DNA of 64,000 nucleotides from Ailurus styani. Taxonomy: Eukaryota; Chordata; Mammalia; Carnivora; Ailuridae. The stretch lies in the NCBI GenBank assembly GCA_002007465.1, contig LNAC01000277.1, positions 1,018,989 to 1,082,988 on the forward strand, written 5' to 3'. A model generated the notes under the pieces. That model saw only the letters and a list, made by a program, of their open reading frames with translations. It did no database searches and was not told the origin of the DNA. The translations under genes were made by a program, and so were the position numbers. Every line of letters starts with the position of its first letter. The stretch's first letter is position 1. Positions 1-11,964 of this stretch are shown one piece after another.

Positions 1-183
1 CTGCCGGCAGCCGAGCATGTTCGCCAAAGTGGGCCGGGGGCTCGGCTCGGCTGCGGGCTGCCACTGGCGCCCGTGCTGTCCGCTGCCCCCGTTGACCCCG
101 CTGCCAGAGCCTCAGACCTGGGCACCACCGCCACGGCCCAGGCATTCGAAGCCCCTCTCTTCCGAGGTGGAGCTGCGGGGACA
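1..183 (+). other. C8orf89: 5' non-coding exon 1 with CpG-rich promoter-proximal DNA
   Basis: This GC- and CpG-rich segment ends at a strong donor, ACA|GTGAGTGCGG (GT at 184-185). It is the natural first exon of the plus-strand gene, because splicing 183 to 13832 leaves the 161-codon frame open from the stop at 93-95 onward. In that frame the exon has no ATG, so it is 5' UTR for the main protein. A second frame begins with ATG at 17 and is described separately. The transcription start is probably upstream of base 1, so the promoter core cannot be assessed. It could instead be the first exon of another transcript; only RNA data would tell. Confidence 0.55.
17..183 (+). other. Upstream ORF in exon 1 that runs into exon 2
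   Basis: An ATG at 17 (A at -3) opens a frame beginning MFAKVGRGLGSAAG. It has 55 complete codons before the donor. After splicing 183 to 13832 it continues 14 more codons and stops at TGA 13872-13874, making a 69-codon ORF. That stop lies beyond the main ATG at 13855, so the two frames overlap by about 20 nt. Without splicing it would stop right after the donor. The peptide is Pro- and Arg-rich and resembles no family I recognise. It most probably acts, if at all, as a translation-limiting uORF. Confidence 0.4.
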
Positions 184-1217
184 GTGAGTGCGGGTGGTCT
201 CGGGAGGACTCTGCGCCTAGCGGGAGCGGAGCGGGGTGCGGGGGGCCAGGGGACCTTGCAGGGGCAGGGCTGAAGGGAAGGTGGGGCCCAGAGGTCGGCT
301 GGTCAGGCCCCCTTCCAGGCAGGGAAACTAACCCAGGGAGGCACATGGATCACCCCAAGGATTCTTTTGACGCACTTTGAGGGGAGCTGGCGGGCATGGA
401 GGGGCTTAGAACCGGGCCAAAGCTGCTGGGCGGGGTCGAGTGAAGCAGAGAGATGGGAACGAAACCGGGGCACGAGGATCTGCCTGCCAGATCTGAATGT
501 TTCCGCGCTCCTCAAGCTCAGTACAGGCTAGCACCGGCATCCCTGTGTCAAGTCGACACGCCCTTACAGGGTCTCCCTCCAACCCCTCCAGGGTTCAAAC
601 TAAAGGAGGGAAGGGGAGATGTTTCCCTTCTGCCTTTGCCGCTGTACCTCACTCTTGCACCCAGCCATGTGGAGCAGGACTTGGGATACTGACTGTGTTA
701 ATTAACTGGTTCCGTTTTCACTGGCAGCTTTGCTTTGTGCCATTTCAGATTTACCTATAGTTTGTGTGTTTATTACTTTTTTCATGAGGGGTTACAAATA
801 GTAGAAAAGATTTGTGCCTGTTATATTGTAGGGGTCATTCTACCCCTACAACCTTTTGGGGGCCATAGACATGAAAACTGGAGCTTCTGTCTAGAGAAAT
901 ACAACTTTGCAACCATTTTCAGGGTATCGTACTCTGAAGCACCAAAATCTCTGCTCTTCCATCTTCATTGACTTTTTATCTACATTGGTAACGGTGAGTT
1001 TAAAAGAAGAATATAGAGTTAAAGTGAAAGCCCTCTCTTTACCTTTTTCTCCTTTCTTTCTAACACTTCTTAGAGTTAATTTAGTTTTATCCTTCTACTC
1101 TTCTTTCATTTTTTTTTTTGGATCAGCATTGAAATCATATCTGGATTCTTTTGAGAAATTGTCTTTTTCCCTTAAAAAGATGTGACAAATAACTTCATAT
1201 CAGTTTACTTAGGTCTG

Positions 1218-1420
1218 CATTGATATGGTAGTTGCATCATACAGATGTATGATCATATGGTATGGATGTATTGTAATTTATGTAACCATCCCTCATTAAG
1301 ATTGGTTCCAGTTTTTCCATATTGCAAACAATGCAACAATGAACATTCTTATACATGAAGAACAGATCTATAAAATGAATTCCCTGAAGCAGAATTGCTG
1401 GGTCAGATGTGTGTATGTTA
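1218..1420 (-). repeat. Old L1 3'-region fragment
   Basis: Text such as 'tccatattgcaaacaatgc', 'aatgaacattcttatac' and 'gaattgctgggtcag' matches the well-known antisense L1 ORF2 end/3' UTR pattern, but it is very diverged. Borders are approximate. Confidence 0.5.
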
Positions 1421-1529
1421 AAATTTTTTGGTAGAATCTTGCGTTCTGAAACGTCTTTACTGATTGACATTTCCATCAACAGACTGTGTTGAGAAAAATC
1501 TGTGTTTATTATTATTTAAAAACAGTTAA

Positions 1530-1710
1530 AACAATAGCTTCCACCCATTGAGTGTTTATTACATGTCCAGCACCATGCTGAACACGTTACATGCATTGAA
1601 ATTTAATCCTCACTAACCCTCTGAGAATCAGAGGCGCTATTATTTTCTTCATGACCCTATGGTTATGCAGCTATTGCAGGGCAGAATCAAGGTTAGAATC
1701 CAGGCTCATT
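1530..1710 (+). repeat. MIR-like SINE remnant
   Basis: Typical MIR phrasing is present: a 'tgagtgtttattacatgtccagcac' type core followed by 'taatcctcactaaccctctgag' and a 'ctattgcagggcagaatcaagg' segment. It is diverged, with approximate ends. Confidence 0.6.
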
Positions 1711-2224
1711 TTACTCCGATGAATAAAACGTGTTCTTTGTTGGGTGGGAATTCCTGGTCAAGAATTGACTGGGAATTGTGTTTCATTGGGTTCTTTGAGG
1801 ATTAAATGAGAATGCATTTTTGGTGTTGCTGTGTTAGTAGTTCCTTCCACTACAAACTTCTATAGAATTGGACATGGTTCAGGGCTTCTTATAATTCTGG
1901 TTCTTCTGTTTTCTCTGTCTCTCCAGTCACCTCTCAGCCTCTTCTTTCTCTTCTTACTTTGTGGACATTTTAAGGAAATCTGGCTTTCTTCTCCCTCTCA
2001 AGTCTTCTTTGGCAACTTTAATCCAGTCGCTGGCCTCAATTCTCACTAGTGAATAGGTGAGTCTTAAAATTTCCTCTCCCAACCGAAGCTACGGTCCTCA
2101 ATTCCTACAGCTTAGATCCAGGTTCTATAGCTCCACCTGGATGTCCTCCACTCATCTAAAACCAAGCTCTTTGTTGCTCTCCACCCCAGACTAGCAATTT
2201 CCCTTTGAATGTAATTCATCATTC

Positions 2225-2930
2225 TCTTAGTCACCCTAGTTCACAGTCTCAGTCATCTTTGACTCTTTTTTCTTTGCTGAACCTCCTAAATTCAATCAAC
2301 TGTTGTGTTCTCACTGTTGCTGCTGTAATTTAAGCAATCTGGACTATTGTTACTATAGTAGCCTCTTAACTGGTTCCAGTCTCTGCCAGGTTAATCTTAA
2401 AGCATACCTGTGAATGTGCCACACCTCTCTTCAGAACCCGTCAGTGCCTTCCCATTGCTCACAGATGTGCAAAGCCCTCTGGCTAGCATTCACAATTGTC
2501 TGTGATCTTGCCTCGCACCATCATTTCCTTGTCTCTCACAGCACCCTTATCTGAATCCTGTCCCCATCTTCCATGGCATCTTTCACATCTATATCTTTTC
2601 CTGGAATGCCTATATACGCATTTCTGCCTGTCTAAATTCTATTTAAGTGTCATTTTCTAGCGTCTTCCAAGTCTTTTTTGACCTTCCATGTGAAAATAAC
2701 ATCTGCCATTTTAAAACTCTCCTGATGTGAGACACCTCTTCCTCCTCGGGCTATAACGTCATACGTTGCCTTATATTACAGTTGTGTGAGTGGCTGCTGC
2801 TTTTCCTTTGGCATTGGAAATTCTGTAAAGGCAGAATCTCTGTTTAGTTCTTCTTCATATCTGTCATGCACATGGCATATTGATTTGCACATAGTACATG
2901 CTTTAGTGAATGTATTTGACTAAGTGAGCT
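2225..2930 (+). repeat. L2 LINE 3' end
   Basis: The order of L2 landmarks is preserved: 'agcctcttaactggttccag', 'gtcagtgccttcccattgc', 'tttcctggaatgcc', then the tail 'cacatagtacatgctttagtgaatg'. It is an ancient non-LTR element with no coding capacity left. Confidence 0.65.
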
Positions 2931-2969
2931 AATATTACACTTGGGAATAAAAAACTGCATGTTTGTTGC

Positions 2970-3240
2970 TAGCTGTAATGACAAACGGACCTCAACATCT
3001 TAGTGACTTAACATGTAAAAGTTTCTTTCTTGCTCACATAACAATTCCAAAGCAGATAGTCCTGGTCAGCAGGAAGCTTTCTTCCAATAGGTTGTAGGAC
3101 CAGGCTCTACCATTCATTAACACTTCCCTATTATTGCACCTGTAGCAAGGAGAAGAAGGTACAGAGAAAGCAGACCTGCTTCTTAAAGGCCTCTTGCAGA
3201 AAGTGTTACACATTACACTCATTCACGTTCCAATCACAGG
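2970..3240. repeat. Ancient interspersed repeat, family not determined
   Basis: The pattern 'catcttagtgacttaacatg', then 'tttctttcttgctcacat', then 'tcctggtcagcaggaagc' recurs in many mammalian genomes. I cannot assign the family with confidence. Confidence 0.35.
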
Positions 3241-3779
3241 GAGGTAGGCATTTCTTGGAAACAACTACTCTGTTCTCTGGAGGACCAAGAATGTCAGTAA
3301 GCATTCAGCCTACTGACCGTCACAGTCAATTTCTACTTCTGAAAACCTGTGGGACTTGGCTTGAACATCCCTCACTGAAAAACAAAAGCAAAGCTACTTC
3401 CCCCATCTGACTAGGTTAGCAAATGCTCTTGTACCACAGAATTGAAACATACCTTTATCGCTAATATTTATTGTAATGAACTATAATTGTTTGTTTACTT
3501 TGTTCTGCCAACATACTGTACACTTTTGCATCCTCATCATTTTTGTATTTCACCTCCTAGCACAATGATTGGCATTTATGGATAAATAACTAGCTTTCTC
3601 AATGAATCCACAACTTGTCTTTTTGTTCACTTGATAACTATTTTGCTTTAAACAAAGCTAAAAATAAAGATAATCTTACCACCTGCCCTTTGATATTTGA
3701 GTTATTTTCAGCCTTTTTTTTCTTTTATATTATAAGAAATACAGGATTTGACATCCTTGAAGATAAATATTTGCATGTA

Positions 3780-3890
3780 TCAATGATCATTCCTTTAGGA
3801 TAAATCCCTGGAAGTGGAATTGCTGGGTCAAAAGTATATAAAATTATTAGGACATATATACTGCTAGATTGCTTTCTGGACATAATATAC
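3780..3890 (-). repeat. Old L1 fragment
   Basis: The sequence 'ggataaatccctggaagtgg' followed by 'aattgctgggtcaaaag' is the antisense L1 ORF2 C-terminal/3' pattern. It is short and diverged. Confidence 0.5.
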
Positions 3891-4419
3891 TGATATATAA
3901 GCTGAAACCTTAGGAGAGCGCCTATTTTCCTTGAACCTCATCTTATGTTGTCTAGTATTAAAGAAAAATCCTTGCCATTTTGATTGGTAAAAGTCATAGC
4001 TCATTATATGATTTTGCTTTTATGAGAACTAGTGAGAATGAACTTTTATTGATCATTTGTATTTTTTCTTTGGAATGAATTATCTGTCCTGTAATAAATT
4101 CATTTTCTATAGGGTTTATTCTCTTTCTTATTTTTAAATATCTTTATATATAGAAGGAATTAAAAACATCAGTCCTTTATGTCCTTATTTGAAAAGTTAT
4201 GGGAACTTCTGGGTCATGTGGCAGAAGGAGCTGACACCGATGGGACTCCATTCTACTTTGGTATATTTCAAGTGCCTGGTAAAATATAACAAGATAATTT
4301 ATGGAAATGTGGCTGAGCTAGGGACTGAGGGAAGGAAATCCCCAGGTGGCAGAAATGAAGGAACACTCACATAGGAAGCCACTGTTGAGCATCTGCCGAA
4401 AGCTGGAAGTCACAAAGGC

Positions 4420-5165
4420 ATACTGTTCCAGTTACTATGACTGCATTACAAATTTCTCCAAAACTTAGTTGTGGAAAACAACCATGTATTGTGTTCTGTG
4501 GGTCAGGAATTTGGACAGTGCACAGCAGGGACAGCTTGGCTCTGCTTCTTTTTGTCTGGGGCCTCAGATGGAAGAATGGAAAGCTTGGGGCTGGAATCAC
4601 CTGCGGGCACATTCATTCCCATGTCTGGTGGTGGATGCCGGCTATGGGGCTGAGACCTTAGCTGTGGATGTCAGCTGGGACCTTTCTATGGTGGCTTCCT
4701 CCTGCCACCTGGCTTCCTCACAAAATGGTGGCTGGATTTCAAAGGTGAGTATCCCAAGAGAGAGCCAATGGAAGTTGTATCGCCTTTTTTTTTTTTAATA
4801 TTTTATTTATTTATTTGACAGAGAGAGAGGAGGAAGCAGGCTCCCTGCCAAGCAGGAACCCGATGTGGGCCTTGATCCCAGGACCCTGAGATCATGACCT
4901 GAGCTGAACGCAGAGGCTTTAACCCGCTGAGCCACCCAGCCACCGTTGTATCGCCTTTTATGCCCTAGCTTTGGAAATCACACAGTGTCACTTCTACAAA
5001 ACTATATTTACTCAGGAAGTTTGTTTCAGGGAGAGGGAACACAGATCTCACCTCTTAAAGGAGGGGTGTGTCAACATCATGTTGAAGGAAGAGCGTGTAG
5101 GAGTGATTGTGTATTATGCATCCTTCTTTGAAAAATACAACCTGCTACAGACACTGAGGCGATAA
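4420..5165. repeat. Ancient retroelement fragment interrupted by a SINE
   Basis: Diverged repeat-like text flanks the SINE at 4789-4944 and continues directly after it ('tatgccctagctttggaaatcac'), so the older element was present first. I suspect an LTR-class family but cannot name it. Short ORFs through this region are not genes. Confidence 0.4.
4789..4944 (-). mobile_element. Carnivore tRNA-Lys SINE
   Basis: Minus-orientation SINE: the T-rich tail is followed by 'ttatttatttatttgacagag' and the tRNA-derived head ends 'gagccacccag'. It is flanked by a 15-bp target-site duplication GTTGTATCGCCTTTT at 4774-4788 and 4945-4959, perfect by eye. Confidence 0.92.
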
Positions 5166-5879
5166 TAGAAAAATATGCCCCCATTGGCCTGAGGAGGCTG
5201 TAAGGAAGCTTGCCATCCACTTAGACTATGGCGGGAAACGAGTAAGCTGTAACACACAGACTGTGCACGGCTTCATACCCATACAGCTCAAATCTGGGGT
5301 CTGAATTCACATGACTACATGCTTTGGGGACCACCACCCAAGAAACTGACACATTCACAGCTCTGGCACCTCTGAAACCCAGGGCCAAGCAGAGACTAAT
5401 GGAAAAGTCTATATAGCAAAGTTTCCAGAGCTCAGGGAGTGCTGGACTCCCATAGGTAGCAGTCTGTCTAAAGATGAGCTCACAGTCAAAGTTTACAAAC
5501 TATATAAGGAAATGAACACAAGGAAGGAGACTTGGCAGATGCAGCCGGTGGGAGATGTGTACTGCAAAACTGAATAGAACACCGTGGGAAAATACTTAAA
5601 TTTGTACTATGCAAGGAGATGAAGGGCATGGAAAGCATAAGGCAAGAAGAGGTCAGTATGAAGAAAAACAGAAGAGTTCTAGGGGGGCACCTTTACCCTG
5701 AAAGGAAGGGAGGAAGAGGCATTGAGTCAAGCTGTACCTCTTATACCCAGCCATTAGCTAATTCTTGGTCTAGGGTAATAATCAAGATGATTATGATAAT
5801 AATAGCAGCCATGATTTGTCTCTGTGTATAAAGCTACCTTACTGCAGTCTGAAGTAAAGATTCTTGAGAATTAAAGCAG

Positions 5880-6000
5880 CATACTAGGCATTAGCTAGAT
5901 GCTTGTCTTAAGTCAACTTCAGACTTCATAATAACTCTGTAAGGCAGAGCTTATTAGTTCCCTAGGTAGGGAGGCTGAGGCACAGAACGGTTAACAAGAA
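5880..6000 (+). repeat. MIR-like remnant
   Basis: The segments 'cataataactctgtaaggc' and 'ggctgaggcacagaacgg' correspond to the MIR core and tail. Confidence 0.5.
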
Positions 6001-6429
6001 AATAAATATTTTGTCCCATCCAGGAATGGGTGACAGGAATGGGGAAGTAACAAAGGGATCTGGGATGTCTAGGTGGTTGGGATGTATTGTAGGTGCCACT
6101 GCTCCTATATTTCTTCATTTTTCAATTCACAGCCTGGGGGTTGTTAATGTAGGGACTGCTTCCATGTAGTTTTTCCTGTGAATTGAATATTTACACACAA
6201 ACTGGCAAATTGACTGCTTATGAATTTTAGGAAATGGGAAGTCCCCTATGTCCAAATGGGGATTTTGCCTACAGTTTTTAAAATTGTTTTTCCTAATATT
6301 TTACATGTTTAGTCTTAATTTTGTTAGAGCTCAACTTTAATACTCTTGTTGTAGTTCCTTGTCGTATAACGTTAGAGGCAAACCATTTAATAACCCTTCC
6401 AGACCTCAGTTGTTTAACTAAAAAATTCA

Positions 6430-8062
6430 GAGATCCATTCTCTTAACGGCTTATAAACCAGAAATTTCTGTTGTACTCAGGCATAAAAACAACATTATCT
6501 CCTTGTCCATCTCCATCAGAGCTCTTGGGTGATCAGGTACATTGTCAATGAGCAGTCATATTTTGAAAGACCTAAGCAGTAGGTCTCAACAGTGGGCTTA
6601 AAATACTCAGTAAACCATGTTATAAACAGATGTGGTGTCATCCAGGCTTTGTTGTTTCACTTACAGAGCACAGGCAGAGTAAATTTAGCATAAATCTGAA
6701 GGGCTCTAGGATTTTGGGGATCATCAGTGAGCATTGGCTTCCAGTGAAGCTCACCAGCTGCATTAGCCCCTGACAAGAGAGTCAGCCTGTCCTTTGAAGC
6801 TTTGAAGCCAGGCATTGACTTCTCCTCTCTAGCTATGACAGTCCTAGATGGCATCTTCTTCCAACAGAAGACTGTTTGTTTCATCTCCATTGAAAATATG
6901 TTGTTTATTTTTTTACTTTTTTGTAAATGAAACATTTTTTTAAAGATTTTATTTATTCATTTGATGAGAGAGAGAGAGAGAGAGAGAGAGCACAAGCAGG
7001 GGGAGCGGCAGACAGAGGGAGAGGGAGGATGTGGGGCTTGATCCCAGGACCCTGGGATCATGACCTGAGCCGAAGACAGACGCTTAACCGACTGAGCCAC
7101 CCAGGTGTCCCCAAAATCTGTTACTTAGTGTAGCCACCCTCATTAATTATCTTAGCTAGATCTTCCGGAGAACTTGCTGCTTCACCTTGCACTTTGATGT
7201 TATGGTGATGGCTTCTTTTCCTTAGCGCTCATGAACCAGCCTCTGCCAGCTTTAAACTTTTTCTTCTGCAGTTTCCTCACTTCCCTCAACCTTCACAAAA
7301 TTGAAGAGAGTCAAGGCTTTGCCCTATATTTTGCTTAAGGGACTGCTTTGGCTGGTTTGATCTTCTATCCAGACCACTCAGACTTTCTCCATGTCAGCAA
7401 TAAGACTCTTTCACTTTCCTTTGTGTATTCACTGGAGTAGCACTTTTAATTTTCTTCAAGAACTTTCCCTTGCATTTAAACTTGCTAACTCTTTGACACA
7501 CGAGGATTAGCTTTCAATCTGTCTCAGCTTTTGACTTGCCTTCCTTATGAAGTGTAATCTTTTCTAGTGAGAGACATACGACTCTTCTTTTCACTTGAAC
7601 AATTAGAGGCCATTGTAGGATTATTAATTGGCCTAATTTCAGTATTGTTGTGTCTCAGGGAATCGAGAGACCTGGGGAGAGGGAGAGAGATGGAGGAACA
7701 GCTGGTCAGTGGAGCAGTGAGAACACACACACTTATTAAGTTCGCTGTTTTATATGGGCGTGCTTCATTGCACATCAAAACAGAATAGTAACATCACAGA
7801 TTACCGATCACAGATCACCATGATGAATATAATGACAATGAAAAAGTTTGAAATACTGCAAGAATTAGCAAAATGTGACAGATATGAAATGGGCAAATGC
7901 TGTCAGAAAAATGGCACCAAGAGACTTGTTCCATGAAGGGTTGCCAAAAATCTTCAATTTGTAAGACAAAACAAAACAAAAAAACAAAAAGCCCAGCAAC
8001 AATGAAACAATTTTCTGTGAAGTGCAATAAAGTGAAGCACAATAAAATAAGGTATGCCTGTA
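6430..8062 (-). mobile_element. Tigger1 DNA transposon remnant, transposase antisense
   Basis: The text follows the Tigger1 consensus I remember through the antisense transposase region ('ctagatggcatcttcttcc', 'agttcgctgttttatatggg') to the terminal inverted repeat ending 'aaaataaggtatgcctgta' at 8061. The coding strand is minus and riddled with stops. The other end is not seen before about 6430, so this copy is truncated. It is split by the SINE at 6935-7111. Tigger elements are pogo/Tc1-mariner relatives active early in eutherian history; this copy is dead. Short ORFs across it on either strand are not separate genes. Confidence 0.85.
6935..7111 (-). mobile_element. Carnivore SINE inside Tigger1
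   Basis: T-rich tail, 'aaagattttatttattcatt', a (GA)n stretch near 6966-6990, then the head ending 'gagccacccaggtgtcccc'. Tigger1 sequence continues on both sides, so the SINE came later. Confidence 0.9.
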
Positions 8063-9033
8063 CATTTATGTATTATACATATTTAATATATTACAATTCA
8101 TTGCAGTTAATATTTTTATTAATGTTCATAACTCTCATTATTGGTCAGTTTGGAGCCTTTTTAAGTTGATGACTACCATGGCTATAGTCTTCATTGATAG
8201 ATTACTAGATCTCTCGAATGACAAAGTGTTCTAGGCTCATCTTGTACATTTCCTTCCACAGACCTGGAATCATCTATTTCTGGTTGGGTTTTGTGTTTTT
8301 CTTTTTTCTTTTTTTTTTTTTAAGTCACACTTTATTTATTAGGTTTGATAAACAGAGCTAGGAAACACTTTTTTGGGGAGTCTTTTTCCTTTTTTAGTTG
8401 AAAGTCTTATACTTCCAATTCAGTTAGGACTTCAAGGTCTTTGTTTACCCTTTATTGATGTGAAATATATCTCTTTTTCTCTCACACTAAAAACCCTGTT
8501 CCCATCACCAGTACAAATGTTCATTTACTCAACCTGTCTTGGACTATAAACTAGATTGTTCGTGTTCAGGGCAGTGGAGCAGTAAGGTAGAGAAGTAGGT
8601 GGGGTTCCTGATATGTTAACACCAGACCTGAGGTGTCTGGCCAGGGTTTTCTTTGAGGGAAGATCTTCTTGTTTAAGCACATATTTTGGATTTTCTGTCC
8701 TTTGAAGCCCAAATAATACAGGGAACTACCATGGATTTCCAATTTTAAAGGATTAGTATATGGAAAGTGCATTTAATTCCAAAATCTTACTGAATTTAGT
8801 GTTGTCTTTGATACAGAAGACTTTTCAGAATATTTCTTCTCCCTCAAATATTACCAAGAATATCAATAATTATTATTGTGCTGTAGAATTGTATTGGTCT
8901 CAATTGTTATATATTATCCTCTTTTTAATTTTAGAAATTGGTTATAAGAGAGTGAATAAATGTTTGCAACCACTTATTTAAATAGAATTTAAGAAATTAT
9001 CTCCAACACATATTTTATATAGGCTATATATAG

Positions 9034-9176
9034 TGTTATGTATTGAATTTTGCCTCCCCCCACCCAAATCTATATGTTGAAGACCTAACCTCAACCTCAG
9101 AATATGACCTTATTTGGCAGCAATTGAATTAATATGAGGTCATTAGAGTAGGCCCTAACCCAATATGACCAGTGGC
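9034..9176 (+). repeat. MaLR (MLT1-like) LTR fragment
   Basis: Starts 'tgttatgtattgaattttgc', followed by 'atatgttgaagacctaacc', 'gaatatgaccttatttgg' and 'aggccctaacccaatatgacc'. This is the 5' part of a MaLR-type LTR; the rest is missing. Confidence 0.65.
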
Positions 9177-9349
9177 AAATTAAGCCAAATACATAATTAA
9201 TTATTCATCTGTGTCCATGTTTAGAATAACAGTAATAACTATCATAAGGACATGTTTATTTTCTATGGGGCATAGAAACTGTCTTTTTTTTTCCCCAGGC
9301 ACAAATGCACATTATCATGGTAATAATTTTTAGAATTATGGGGTTTTTT

Positions 9350-10096
9350 TTTTGGCAAGAACACTTAACATGATATTTACCCTCTTGACATTTTTAGGTG
9401 TGCAATCCAGTATTGTCTATATACAGTTTTGAATAGCAGATCTCTAGTACTTACTTGTCCTGAAACTTTATACTCACCAATTAACAACTCTCTGCTCCCT
9501 CCTCCCTCCAGCCCCTGGAAACCACCATTATGTTTCCATGAGTTTGACCATTTTAGATACCTCATATAAGTGGAATCTTCAGTATTTGTCCTTCTTTGAC
9601 TGGTTTATTTTACTCAGATAGTGTCCTCAAGGTTCACCCATGTTGTTACATGTTTCAGGATTGTGTTCTTTTTCTATAGCTGATTAACATCTCATTGTAA
9701 ATCTATACCACATTTTCTTTATTCATACATCCGTTGATAGGCATTTAGATTGTTTTCGCAACTTGGCCATTGTGAAAAGTGCCACAGGGAATATGGGTGT
9801 GCGGATATCGCTTCAAGATTCTGGTTTCTGTTCTTTTGGATAAACACCCAGAAGTGGGATTGCTGAATCATATGGTAGTTCTATTTTTACTTTTTTGAGG
9901 AATCTCCATACTTTTTTCCATAGTGCTGCAGCATTTTGCATTTCCACCAATAGTGTACAAGAGTTCAAATTTCTCTATCCCTTATCAACACTTGTCTTTT
10001 AAAAATTGTTTTACAATAGCCATCATAACAGGTGTGAGTAGATATCTCACTGTGGTTTTGATTTGAATTGCCTTAATGGTTAGTGATATTGAACTT
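9350..10096 (-). mobile_element. Old L1, 3' part (first half of a split element)
   Basis: Antisense L1 3' UTR and ORF2 end: 'cttgacatttttaggtgtgc', 'ggataaacacccagaagtgg', 'ttgccttaatggttagtgat'. It breaks off at the poly-T of a younger L1 and resumes near 11965, where the expected next text ('ctgttggccatttgtatgtc') appears. Confidence 0.8.
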
Positions 10097-10770
10097 TTTT
10101 TTTTTAATTTTTATTTAAATTCTAGTTAGTTAACGTACAGAACAATATTGGTTTCAGGAGTAGAATTCAGTGATTCATCACTTCCATAAAACACCCAGTC
10201 CTCATTACTTCAGGTGTCATCCTTAATACCCATCACCCATCTAGCCTGTCCTCCACCCACTTCCCTCCATCACCCCACAGTATGTTTTCTGTCATTAAGA
10301 GTCTTTTACGGTTTGTTTCCCTCTCTCTCTTTTCTCTCCCCCACCATGTTCATCTGTTTCATTTCTTAAATTCCACATATGAGTGAAATCACATGGTATT
10401 TGTCTTTCTCTAACTGACTTATTTCACTTAGCATAATACATTCTAACTCCATCCACATTGTTGCAAATGGCCAAATTTCATTCTTTTTGATGGCTGGGTA
10501 ATATTCATATATATGTGAATATTTTATATTTATATCATATATATATATATATATATTTGGGTGTTGAGTTTGATAAGTTCTTTATAAATCTTGGATACTA
10601 ACCCTATATTGGATATGTCATTTGCAAACATCTCCCATTCCGTAAGCTGCCTTTTAGTTTTGTTGACTGCTTCTTTCACTGTGTGAAGGCTTTTTATCTT
10701 GATGTTGTCCCAATAGTTCATTTTTGCTTTTATTTTCCTTTCCTCTGGTGACATGTCTAGTACGTTAGAA
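10097..10770 (-). mobile_element. Younger L1, 3' portion (non-inverted half)
   Basis: Starts with poly-T, then the antisense 3' UTR ('attctagttagttaacgtac') and the ORF2 C-terminal region. An internal stretch is missing and an AT repeat lies at 10536-10556. The frame on the minus strand reads MSPEERKIKAKMNYWD, a known L1 ORF2 motif. The 5' limit near 10760-10770 abuts the inverted half. Confidence 0.85.
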
Positions 10771-11964
10771 GTAGATTTACTAGTCTAATAAGAAGTTGAA
10801 GAAGAGTTAATACCCATTCTTCTCAAACTATTCCTAAAAAAGAGAAATGGAAGGAAAACTCCTTCTGCAAAGTCAGCATTACTTTGATTCCAAAACGAGA
10901 CAAAGACCCCACTGAAAAGGAGAGCCACAAGCCAATATCCCTGATGAACATGGATGCAAAAATTGAAGATACTAGCAAATTGAATCCAACAATACATTAA
11001 AAGAAATATTAACCATGATCAAGTGGGATTTATTCCTGGGCTTCAGGGGTGTTTCAATATTCACAAATCAGTAACGTGATAGCCACATTAATAAAAGAAA
11101 AGATAAGAACCATATGATCCTCTCAACAGATGCAGAAAAAACATCTGACAAAATATAGCATCCATTCTTGATAAAAAAACCTTCAACCAAGTGTAGAAAT
11201 AGATGGACTACTTCTGTACCTCAATAATGAAGTAGCAGAAAACGAAGTCAAGGAATTGAGACCATTTGTAATTGCATCAAAAATAATAAGATACCTAGGA
11301 ATAAACCCAACCAAAGAGGTAAAAGATCTGTCCTCTGAAAACTATAGAACACTGATGAAAGAAATTGAAGAGGACACAAAGAAATGGAAAAACATTCCAT
11401 GCTCGTGGATTGGAAGAACAAACATTGTCAAAATGTCCACACTACCCAAAGCAATCTGCACATTTAATGCAACCCTTATCAAAATACCACCAGCATTTTT
11501 TTTGCAGAGCAGGAACAATCCTAAACTTTGTATGGAGCTACAAAGACTCCAAATAGCCAAAGCAATCCAGAAAAGAAAAGAAAAAAGAAAAGAAAAGCTG
11601 GAGGCATTATGATTCCAGATTTCAAGCTATCTTACAAAACTGTAGTCATCAAGACAGTATAGTACTGGCACAAAAACAGATCCGTAGATCAACGGAACAG
11701 AATAGAAAACCCAAAAATGGATCCACAACTATATGGTCAACTAATGTTCAACAAAGCAGGAAAGAATATCCAACGGAAAAAAGACAGTCTCTTCAACAAA
11801 TGGTGTTGGAAAAACTGAAGAGCAACATGCAGTTGAAACCGGACCACTATCTTACAGCATACACAAAAATAAATTCAAAATGGATGAAAGACCTAAGTGT
11901 GAGACAGGAAACCTCAAAATCCTAGAAGGGAACACAGGCGGTAACCTCTTTGACCTTGGCCAGA
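10771..11964 (+). mobile_element. Younger L1, inverted 5' portion (twin priming)
   Basis: Plus-strand ORF2 reverse-transcriptase sequence, broken by stops and frameshifts, with recognisable pieces such as YLGINPTKEVKDLSSENYRT (frame at 11256-11612). It ends with the codons for NTGSNLFDLG, which in L1 ORF2 lie immediately before the MSPE motif found at the 5' end of the opposite-strand half. The two halves are therefore one element with a 5' inversion. Confidence 0.85.

Larger units (their letters stand above)
1..300. promoter_or_regulatory. CpG-rich island edge at the 5' end of the gene
   Basis: GC content and CpG frequency are high from base 1 to roughly 300 and then fall to the AT-rich level of the surrounding introns. 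This matches the downstream flank of a CpG-island promoter whose upstream part lies outside the window. No TATA box can be judged. Confidence 0.6.

Noticed and set aside
4469..4798. 109-codon plus-strand frame
   Set aside because: Runs through an ancient repeat and into a SINE tail.
7567..7788. 73-codon plus-strand frame
   Set aside because: Antisense to the Tigger1 transposase region; no independent coding evidence.
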